Origin: Tatlockia sp.
GTDB taxonomy: Bacteria; Pseudomonadota; Gammaproteobacteria; Legionellales; Legionellaceae
Assembly (NCBI GenBank): GCA_013697725.1
Contig: JACCWI010000037.1
Location: 1-64,000 of the forward strand
DNA length: 64,000 bases
Direction: 5' to 3'
The notes under the pieces are model-generated. The model had not been told where the DNA came from. It worked only from the letters and a program-made list of their open reading frames with translations, and did not search any database. A program made the translations under genes and the position numbers. This document shows, piece by piece, positions 58,035 to 64,000 of this stretch (position 1 is the stretch's first letter; each line of letters opens with the position of its first letter).

Positions 58035-58057
58035 TTATCCACAAAATCAGTGGATAA
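58035..58057. repeat. Inverted repeat formed by two DnaA-box-like sequences
   Basis: TTATCCACA at 58035-58043 matches the DnaA-box consensus, and the arm GTGGATAA at 58050-58057 is its inverse, giving 8-bp arms around a 7-base loop. It lies 24 bp after the permease gene. With no T-run, a terminator is less convincing than a DnaA-type binding site, but either is possible. Confidence 0.45.
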
Positions 58058-58090
58058 CTCTGTGTACTGGGCTCGGAAAACTTAAAACTT

Positions 58091-58258
58091 TCATCCTGGA
58101 GGATGGATCTTATCCCAAAAAGCATTCATCGCTTGTTGCAATTGATCAAAAGACTGCTTTAGTTGTTCCTCATCTTGGAGTATTGCCCTTACCAGTTCAT
58201 GAAAATGCGCTAAGGCCTTATCCTTAGTTCCTTTCAGAAAAAGGGATTCGTCAACCAA
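58091..58258 (-). pseudogene. Remnant of a hybrid histidine kinase C-terminus (HPt end)
   Basis: The - strand reads DKALAHFHELVRAILQDEE...FDQLQQAMNAFWDKIHPPG, then a stop. This closely parallels the last ~50 residues of the complete kinase at 27761-30193 (DRALAQFHEAV..., LQEAMEAFW). An in-frame stop precedes it and no start is present, so only the tail of a related kinase survives. Confidence 0.65.
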
Positions 58259-58584
58259 TTATTAATTGTGTGTCGATTGGGCGGTAAAATACGCTGCGCC
58301 AAATTTTGCTCTTTTATGGTTCCGTTAACAACTCTAAATTAAGAACAACTTTAATCAAATAAAATTTCTTGGCGTGCATTTACGGACGCATATACTTTGT
58401 ATAATCAAATTTGACACTAAAGTTGAAAATTTTCGATCAATGAAATAATTGAAAAACCGGTTAAAGGATATATTCGGGGCAAATTCGAAATGGAGGCTCT
58501 TTGCCTAATATACCCTTTGCTTCTCCCCCTGACTTATCACAAGACAGAACTGTGTAAGCGCTTGTTTTCAAGTCAAGAGGGAAA
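58259..58584. other. Intergenic stretch without recognisable genes
   Basis: About 325 AT-rich bases between the kinase remnant and the small HTH-like gene. No frame of coding character, RNA gene or clear promoter was seen. Confidence 0.5.
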
Positions 58585-58827
58585 TTAATCACTAAAAGCA
58601 AGTAAAAATAGTTGAGCAAGATTATTAGCTGGCTCTATCGATAGAAAGCTTTTGCCTTTATAAACATCACTCAATAATTTTGGGGGAATTTCTATCACCT
58701 TAGCTAATGACTCAAGATCAAGTTTGCTATACTTTAATAAGGCATCAATCCAGGCTTTCTGCTTATATTTGTTATGACAAAAATCAAATCTAATCGGTGG
58801 GTTACCAAACTCAATAATACATACCAT
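58585..58827 (-). CDS. Small HTH-like protein near the integrase
   Basis: 80 residues from the ATG at 58827, which has AAGGAG ten bases upstream. The frame extends to 59025 but that part is low-complexity and cysteine-rich and is rejected. The C-terminal ~55 residues form a helix-turn-helix-like pattern (AWIDALLKYSKLDLESLAKVIEIPPKLLSDVYKGKS). It may act as an excision or transfer regulator beside the integrase; that is inference from size and place. Confidence 0.55.
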   Translation of the reverse strand: MVCIIEFGNPPIRFDFCHNKYKQKAWIDALLKYSKLDLESLAKVIEIPPKLLSDVYKGKSFLSIEPANNLAQLFLLAFSD

Positions 58828-59194
58828 ATAAATACAACTCCTTATGGCAAAGTTATCAAAGCTTATACTCTTCCATTTTATGAAAGGTATTTGACTCACG
58901 AACTCAAATTGAAATATTGACCAAATGCAGTTGCAGTTTATGTTAAAGCAACAACGTTTTAATATTCCGTATTTCCAACTCAAATAGATAATATTCAGAA
59001 GTGTTTTTACTTCAAAGTAGATCAAATTATCATATTGAACGCCATAATACTTAAAATTAGATTAAGATGTCAACATTTTACACTTCGAATCGCAGTAAAT
59101 ATTTTCAGGGAATTGCTTGGCTCTTACCTAAGTTTAGAGATTAATGTATTCTAGGGGCGATGCATCGCAGAGTGTCCATCATGGGAGTTCATAT
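58828..59194. other. Divergent intergenic region before the integrase
   Basis: About 365 AT-rich bases between the small HTH-like gene (-) and the integrase (+). It must hold the promoters of both. No specific operator or RNA gene was recognised. Confidence 0.45.
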
Positions 59195-60211
59195 ATGGCG
59201 CTCAAAAAGCGAAACGGTGTATGGTGGGTTGATATAACTCACAATGGAGAGAGAATACGTAAAAGCACGAAGACTGAGAATAAGATTAAGGCTCAGCATT
59301 TTCATGACAAGCTGAAAGGTGAGTTATGGGAGGCTAGTCTAATTCTTAAAGTTCCCAAGAAAGGTTGGCAAGAAGCTGCAAATCGTTGGTTAGATGAGTC
59401 TGGTCATAAGCGCAGTTTAATCGATGATAAAACTCATTTGCGTTGGCTTCAACCGTTTTTGAAGAATGTATATTTGGCAGATATTACAATCGATACGATT
59501 GAAAATATAGCCAAAAAAAAGGAAACAACAGGAGTTTCTCCTGCTTCAGTCAATAGGATGCTTGAAGTATTTCGGGCCATTCTACGAAAAGCGCATAAGG
59601 ATTGGGGATGGTTGCAATCTGTTCCAGCATTTCGTATGCGCAAAGAAGACAATCGACGCATTCGCTGGCTAACTTATACGGAGGCAAACCGCTTACTTAT
59701 TGAGTTACCAGAGCATTTGCGCGATATGGCTGTTTTTACTTTGTCGACAGGGTTGCGACAATCCAATGTAACTGAATTAAAGTGGGTTAATGTTGATTTA
59801 ATTCGATGTCATGCGTTGGTTCATCCTGAAGACTCAAAAACAGGTAGAGCTCTTCCTGTCCCGCTTAATCAAGATGCACTAGATATTTTGACAAAGCAGA
59901 AAGGAAGACACCCGGAGTACGTATTTACTTATAAGGGACATCCTATAACTCGTTGCAACAACCATGCTTGGCGCAAGGCACTAAATCGAGCTGGAATTAA
60001 GGATTTTCGCTGGCACGATTTGAGGCATACTTGGGCTAGCTGGCATGTGCAAAATGGAACGAGCTTACAGGAGTTGCAGCAGTTGGGTGGTTGGTCAAGT
60101 TTTGAAATGGTACTTCGTTACGCGCACTTGTCTAGCGATCATTTAAGACGAGCAGCGGAAAGGGTACAAAATAAAATTTATAACCAATCAATAAGGGAGA
60201 TGAATTATTGA
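59195..60211 (+). CDS. int: Tyrosine site-specific integrase of the element
   Basis: About 338 residues from the ATG at 59195 (MALKKRNGVWWVDITHNGER), which has GGGAG upstream; the frame opens earlier at 59144. Catalytic residues are in order: STGLRQSNVTELKW (first arginine), FRWHDLRHTWASWH (HxxR), LGGWSSFEMVLRYAHLS (H/W and tyrosine nucleophile). The N-terminal part is a short arm-binding strand domain. It points toward tRNA-Arg, whose 3' end lies 94 bp further, so that tRNA is the likely attachment site. Confidence 0.9.
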   Translation: MALKKRNGVWWVDITHNGERIRKSTKTENKIKAQHFHDKLKGELWEASLILKVPKKGWQEAANRWLDESGHKRSLIDDKTHLRWLQPFLKNVYLADITIDTIENIAKKKETTGVSPASVNRMLEVFRAILRKAHKDWGWLQSVPAFRMRKEDNRRIRWLTYTEANRLLIELPEHLRDMAVFTLSTGLRQSNVTELKWVNVDLIRCHALVHPEDSKTGRALPVPLNQDALDILTKQKGRHPEYVFTYKGHPITRCNNHAWRKALNRAGIKDFRWHDLRHTWASWHVQNGTSLQELQQLGGWSSFEMVLRYAHLSSDHLRRAAERVQNKIYNQSIREMNY

Positions 60212-60224
60212 AGGTCACTTTCGG

Positions 60225-60246
60225 ATTTAAGTCACATTTAAGTCAC
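60225..60246 (+). repeat. Two tandem 11-bp repeats next to the attachment region
   Basis: ATTTAAGTCAC occurs twice without spacing, between the integrase stop and the tRNA-Arg 3' end. Short direct repeats in this place are often arm-type integrase binding sites; this is inferred. Confidence 0.6.
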
Positions 60247-60305
60247 ATTGACTTTACGGAGCTTTTGGAGTAGCAATCGTAAGTCGTTGATTTTTCAGGC
60301 TTAGA

Positions 60306-60382
60306 TGGTGCGCCCGGAAGGATTCGAACCTCCGACCCTCTGGTTCGTAGCCAGATACTCTATCCAACTGAGCTACGGGCGC
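60306..60382 (-). tRNA. tRNA-Arg (anticodon ACG)
   Basis: 77 nt on the - strand with encoded CCA. Acceptor stem GCGCCCG/CGGGCGC, D-arm AGCTCAGTTGGATAGAGT, anticodon stem TCTGG/CCAGA around CTACGAA, T-arm GGAGGTTCGAATCCTTC. Its 3' end faces the integrase. Confidence 0.97.
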
Positions 60383-60389
60383 ATATTTT

Positions 60390-60479
60390 TGGCGGAGAGA
60401 GAGGGATTCGAACCCTCGATGGGATTTCTCCCATACTCCCTTAGCAGGGGAGCGCCTTCGACCACTCGGCCATCTCTCC
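60390..60479 (-). tRNA. tRNA-Ser (anticodon GCT)
   Basis: 90 nt on the - strand with encoded CCA. Acceptor GGAGAGA/TCTCTCC, anticodon stem CTCCC/GGGAG around CTGCTAA, and the long variable arm typical of serine tRNAs. It lies seven bases from tRNA-Arg in the same direction. Confidence 0.97.
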
Positions 60480-60689
60480 GTTCAATGGGAGCGAAGTATA
60501 TCAGTTATTTATGCCGCGTCAACTCCAAAAAATTTTTTTTTAATGGATTTTTGATCTTAATTGTTAAGTCTAACTTACTAAAAGATAATATGATTTTTTT
60601 TAGATAAATTCCAAAAATTCATGATAACTGTTATCGTTATATTATAAATTTTCTATTGTTGATAGAGTGACAAGCGGTCAGGAGGCCTA

Positions 60690-62003
60690 ATGAAACAAAA
60701 GTCTAGTTTAGCGGGTAGAAATGTGTATATCGTGGATGGAAATCGTACACCCTTTCTTAAAGCAAAAGCAGTGGGGCCTTTCTCAGGTTCAGATTTAGCC
60801 GTGGCCGCAGGCATTCCCTTGCTAAATCGCCTTCCTATTCATCCTACTCAATTTGATGAAGTTATTATTGGCGCAGCTATGCCTAGCCCTGATGAAGCTA
60901 ATATTGCAAGAATTGTTGCTCTACGTTTAGGCTGCGGTGATAAAATGCCGGCTTTTACTGTGATGAGAAATTGTGCGTCCGGCATGCAAGCTTTAGATAA
61001 TGCAGCCTTACAGATTGCTAGTGGCCGTAGTGAACTAATTTTAGCCGGCGGAACAGATGCTATGAGCCATGCGCCTTTACTATTCAACGAGAAAATGGCT
61101 GCCTGGCTGGCAAGATGGTATTCCTCCAAATCTCTTAGCCAACGATCTGGCTTGGTTACTCAATTTAGGCTTTCTTTTCTTGCTCCTGTCATTGCTTTAC
61201 TTCGCGGTTTAACTGATCCCATAGTGGGAATGAATATGGGACAAACGGCTGAGAAAATTGCATTTCGTTTTAATATTAACCGTAAACAAATGGATGAGTA
61301 CGCTACTGAGAGCCATCAGCGTTTAGCGCGGGCTTATGCTGAAGGGCGTATGGCTGAAGTTACGCCGATAATCGATTGCAAAGGTCGTGTCTACTCCCAG
61401 GATGATGGTATTCGCCCTGATTCCTCAGTGGAAAAATTAGGACAATTAAAACCTTTTTTTGATAAAAAATATGGCATGGTCACTCCCGGAAATAGCTCAC
61501 AGATCACCGATGGTGCTTGTTTATTGGTTTTAGCAAGTGCAGATGCGATAAAGAAATATAATCTTCCAGTCATTGGGCGCATAGTTGATTCTGAATGGGC
61601 TGCTCTCGATCCTAGACAGATGGGTTTAGGACCTGTTCACGCAGCAACACCGATATTGCAGCGTCATAATTTGAAACCTGCTGATCTTGACTGCTGGGAA
61701 ATTAATGAAGCTTTTGCCGCGCAAGTACTTGGATGTTTAGCTGCTTGGGATGATGAAGAATATTGCCGCGATAATTTAGGATTAAAAGAAAAGTTAGGCT
61801 CACCGCCGCTTTCACAGGTAAATAAGGATGGTGGAGCTATTGCAGCCGGTCATCCTATCGGCGCGAGTGGTGCAAGGATTGTCTTGCATCTGTTGGATGC
61901 ATTAAAGCAACAAAATGGTAAGCGCGGAATGGCTTCAATTTGCATTGGCGGTGGGCAGGGCGGCGCGATGTTATTGGAACGAGTGACAGAGGTGAAAGAA
62001 TGA
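60690..62003 (+). CDS. fadI: 3-ketoacyl-CoA thiolase (acetyl-CoA C-acyltransferase, FadI type)
   Basis: A 437-residue protein. Nucleophilic cysteine in VMRNCASGMQ near residue 95, NEAFAAQ, GGAIAAGHPIGASGAR with the catalytic histidine, and CIGGGQGGA with the second cysteine. It cleaves 3-ketoacyl-CoA in fatty-acid beta-oxidation. Length and pairing with a downstream multifunctional protein fit FadI. Perfect AGGAGG precedes the ATG, and ATGA overlap links it to the next gene. It lies outside the element, past the tRNAs. Confidence 0.9.
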   Translation: MKQKSSLAGRNVYIVDGNRTPFLKAKAVGPFSGSDLAVAAGIPLLNRLPIHPTQFDEVIIGAAMPSPDEANIARIVALRLGCGDKMPAFTVMRNCASGMQALDNAALQIASGRSELILAGGTDAMSHAPLLFNEKMAAWLARWYSSKSLSQRSGLVTQFRLSFLAPVIALLRGLTDPIVGMNMGQTAEKIAFRFNINRKQMDEYATESHQRLARAYAEGRMAEVTPIIDCKGRVYSQDDGIRPDSSVEKLGQLKPFFDKKYGMVTPGNSSQITDGACLLVLASADAIKKYNLPVIGRIVDSEWAALDPRQMGLGPVHAATPILQRHNLKPADLDCWEINEAFAAQVLGCLAAWDDEEYCRDNLGLKEKLGSPPLSQVNKDGGAIAAGHPIGASGARIVLHLLDALKQQNGKRGMASICIGGGQGGAMLLERVTEVKE

Positions 62004-64000
62004 GCAACTACAAAAACTGGGAAATGCATAAGGACGAAGAGCAGATAATCTGGTTAGGTTTAAATCGTCCTGATATGGCTGTTAATTCGATTAGTCTGGA
62101 TGTTTTAGATGAGTTAAATAGCCTTCTCCAAGAAATTGCACAGGATTCTGAAACTCAAGGATTAATAATTTATTCCTCTAAAGAAAAAGGCTTTATAGCA
62201 GGTGCGGATATTAATGCTTTTTCTAAATTTAAAGACCCATCTGAGGCAGTGGATTTCTTGAGAAAAGGACAAACTGTTTTTTCTCGTTTGGAGTCATTAA
62301 CTATCCCCACTGTCGCCATGATCAATGGTTTTTGCATGGGTGGAGGTTTAGAACTTGCTTTAGCTTGCAATTACCGCATTGCAACAGATGAAAAAGATAC
62401 ACGATTAGGTTTGCCTGAAATTATGTTAGGTTTTCATCCTGGCTGGGGCGGTACTGTTCGCCTACCACGATTAATTGGTGGCTTTAATGCTTTATCGCAA
62501 GTAATTTTAACAGGTGTGCCAATTGCTGCAAAAAAAGCAAAACTTTTAGGTTTTGTTGATGAAGTAGTACCTCTTAGGCAATTAAAACGGGCTGCAATTC
62601 ATTTCATTATGACTAAACCTGCCAAACATAAACCTGGCTTTTTACAAGCTCTAACTAATTATTCCTGGGTCCGCGCAATGTTAGCTCCCTTACTTCGATA
62701 TCACGTTGCCAAGCGGGTATCGAAAGAACATTACCCTGCACCCTATGCAGTAATTGATCTTTGGCAAAAAGAAGGTGGTTTTGGTGACCGTGCTTATTTG
62801 AAGGAAGCGGATTCTGTAGAGCAATTAGTTTCTCAAGGGGACACTTCAAAAAATCTTATACGTGCTTTTCATCTGCGCGAACGTTTAAAGGGTTTTGCTA
62901 AAGACAGTGATTTCAAAGCCCATCATGTTCACGTAATCGGAGCTGGAGTCATGGGCGGAGATATTGCTGCCTGGTGTGCTTTAAGAGGCATTAACGTAAC
63001 ACTTCAAGACCAATCTTACGAGAAGATTGCACCTGCTATTGGGCGTGCATTCACACTTTATAAAAAGAAGCTTCGTGAACCGAGACTTATTCAGGCGGCG
63101 ATGGATAGGTTAAAAGCAGATCCTTTGGGTTATGGAATTGCAAGGGCTGATGTAATTATCGAAGCCGTATTTGAGAATCTTGAAGTTAAACAAATGATCC
63201 TGAGAGATGTAGAGCAAAAAGCCAATAAAGAAGCAATTATCGCTACAAATACCTCGAGTATTTCTCTAGAAGAAATTGCTGCGGTAATGCAAGATCCAGG
63301 ACGATTGATCGGTATTCATTTTTTTAACCCCGTTGCGAAAATGGATTTGGTTGAGGTAGTCAGCAGTTCTAAAACCATTAAAGAAATTTCTCAACGTGCT
63401 TGTTCGTTTGTTAATCAAATTGGACGTTTACCCCTGCCTGTCAAATCAAGCCCTGGTTTTTTAGTAAATCGCGTTTTAATGCCTTATCTCATGGAGTGTG
63501 TGCAATTACTGGATGAAGGCTACAGTGGTGAGGAAATAGATAAAGCAGCCCAATCTTTTGGTATGGTCATGGGGCCAGTGGAGTTGGCGGATACCGTAGG
63601 CATGGACGTCTGTCTTGCTGTTGCTGAGAATTTAACCTCACATTTTGGTGGAAAAGTCCCCGATAAATTACGTCAAATGGTTAAAGAAGGAAAGCTGGGC
63701 CGTAAGACTGGCGAGGGGTTTTATCGTTACAAAAATGGTAAACCGCTAAAACAAAAGGTGAAAGCCCATCAGTCAGAAAAAGATATAGCTAACCGTTTAA
63801 TTCTTCGAATGGTCAACGAGTCAGCTAGCTGTTTACGTGAAAAAGTTGTTGCTGATAGTGATTTGCTGGATGCAGGAATGATCTTTGCAACCGGTTTTGC
63901 TCCTTTCCGGGGAGGCCCAATGAATTATGCCAAACATTTTGGACATGATAAATTGAGCGAGCTTTTTAGCAAACTCGAAAATCAATACGGAGAGCGATTT
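62000..64000 (+). CDS. fadJ: Fatty-acid oxidation multifunctional protein, FadJ/FadB-like (3' end outside window)
   Basis: Open frame of at least 667 codons from the ATG overlapping the fadI stop. The N-terminal enoyl-CoA hydratase part has FIAGADINAF and MGGGLELALACNYRIA. The 3-hydroxyacyl-CoA dehydrogenase part has HVIGAGVMGGDIAAW near residue 315 and HFFNPVAKMDLVEVV. It catalyses hydration and dehydrogenation of enoyl-CoA for the adjacent thiolase. The choice of FadJ over FadB rests on FadI-type pairing. The last residues lie beyond 64000. Confidence 0.88.
   Translation, partial: MSNYKNWEMHKDEEQIIWLGLNRPDMAVNSISLDVLDELNSLLQEIAQDSETQGLIIYSSKEKGFIAGADINAFSKFKDPSEAVDFLRKGQTVFSRLESLTIPTVAMINGFCMGGGLELALACNYRIATDEKDTRLGLPEIMLGFHPGWGGTVRLPRLIGGFNALSQVILTGVPIAAKKAKLLGFVDEVVPLRQLKRAAIHFIMTKPAKHKPGFLQALTNYSWVRAMLAPLLRYHVAKRVSKEHYPAPYAVIDLWQKEGGFGDRAYLKEADSVEQLVSQGDTSKNLIRAFHLRERLKGFAKDSDFKAHHVHVIGAGVMGGDIAAWCALRGINVTLQDQSYEKIAPAIGRAFTLYKKKLREPRLIQAAMDRLKADPLGYGIARADVIIEAVFENLEVKQMILRDVEQKANKEAIIATNTSSISLEEIAAVMQDPGRLIGIHFFNPVAKMDLVEVVSSSKTIKEISQRACSFVNQIGRLPLPVKSSPGFLVNRVLMPYLMECVQLLDEGYSGEEIDKAAQSFGMVMGPVELADTVGMDVCLAVAENLTSHFGGKVPDKLRQMVKEGKLGRKTGEGFYRYKNGKPLKQKVKAHQSEKDIANRLILRMVNESASCLREKVVADSDLLDAGMIFATGFAPFRGGPMNYAKHFGHDKLSELFSKLENQYGERF

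Noticed and set aside
58015..58227. Open + frame of 70 codons after the permease
   Set aside because: It runs antisense to the kinase-tail relic, which has recognisable protein similarity; this frame has none.
60305..60607. Open + frame of 100 codons reading VRPEGFEPPTLW... and AEREGFEPS...
   Set aside because: It is the antisense of tRNA-Arg and tRNA-Ser, a well-known false gene.
61391..62849. Open - frames within fadI and the fadJ-like gene
   Set aside because: Antisense shadows of clearly conserved beta-oxidation enzymes.
1..64000. CRISPR array
   Set aside because: No regularly spaced repeats were seen, and there are no cas-like proteins.

Overview
The window reads as a gamma-proteobacterial, very probably Legionella, chromosome segment. 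It is AT-rich, and it carries a regulatory set matching Legionella lvrR-lvrA-lvrB-lvrC (the last a CsrA paralogue) at the head of a 'genomic island' (PFGI-1/ICEclc-like) type IV secretion operon. A tyrosine integrase abuts the 3' end of a tRNA-Arg gene. Beyond two tRNA genes lie fadI and fadJ-like fatty-acid oxidation genes, which look like chromosomal backbone. Nearly everything from about 1 to 60.3 kb therefore looks like an integrative and conjugative element (ICE) and its cargo. The left end of the element, and any relaxase, are not visible in the window.

Left cargo (0.7-7.8 kb, + strand): a tight four-gene run. It encodes a 1513-residue protein joining an Upf1/Dna2-type SF1 helicase to the TOPRIM half of a type IA topoisomerase, an HNH nuclease of the polymorphic-toxin kind, a SUKH/YrhA-like immunity protein, and a protein carrying the missing C-terminal half of the topoisomerase. 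It looks as though a nuclease-immunity cassette has been inserted into a helicase-topoisomerase gene at the active-site tyrosine.

Second cargo (8.0-18.1 kb, - strand): a four-gene operon encoding a ClpA/B-type AAA+ ATPase, a small radical-SAM protein, a 2073-residue zinc-ribbon/pseudokinase/SF1-helicase/REase-like nuclease protein, and a coiled-coil protein. I cannot match it to a named system. It is the strongest candidate here for an undescribed defence or conflict system. It is followed by a decayed ISAs1-family transposase and a 33-bp duplicated fragment of the neighbouring CoA-transferase gene.

Third cargo (19.4-30.2 kb): a CaiB-type CoA-transferase, divergent from a single-protein A-PCP-KS-AT-KR-ACP-TE hybrid synthetase. 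Its stop overlaps the start of a soluble PAS-containing hybrid histidine kinase, an arrangement that suggests a small molecule made and sensed by adjacent genes.

Conjugation region (30.5-49.1 kb, - strand): about 23 tightly packed genes from lvrA, lvrB and lvrC through the GI-type T4SS (pilin-like proteins, core proteins, VirB4-like ATPase, TraG-like protein) to the TraD coupling protein, with one small gene on the opposite strand. lvrR is divergent from lvrA.

Fourth cargo (50.9-58.0 kb, + strand): a six-gene operon encoding an amidinotransferase, a PhyH-like Fe/2-oxoglutarate dioxygenase, an OPT transporter, a PLP aminotransferase, a lactate/malate-dehydrogenase-like enzyme and a TauE/SafE permease. 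It lies divergent from a LexA/CI-like regulator that lacks the autocleavage serine. A perfect 21-bp palindrome sits just after a good sigma-70-like promoter. The operon looks like a guanidino-compound biosynthesis and export cluster. After it come a decayed histidine-kinase tail, a small HTH-like gene, the integrase, tRNA-Arg(ACG), tRNA-Ser(GCT), fadI and a fadJ-like gene cut by the window end.
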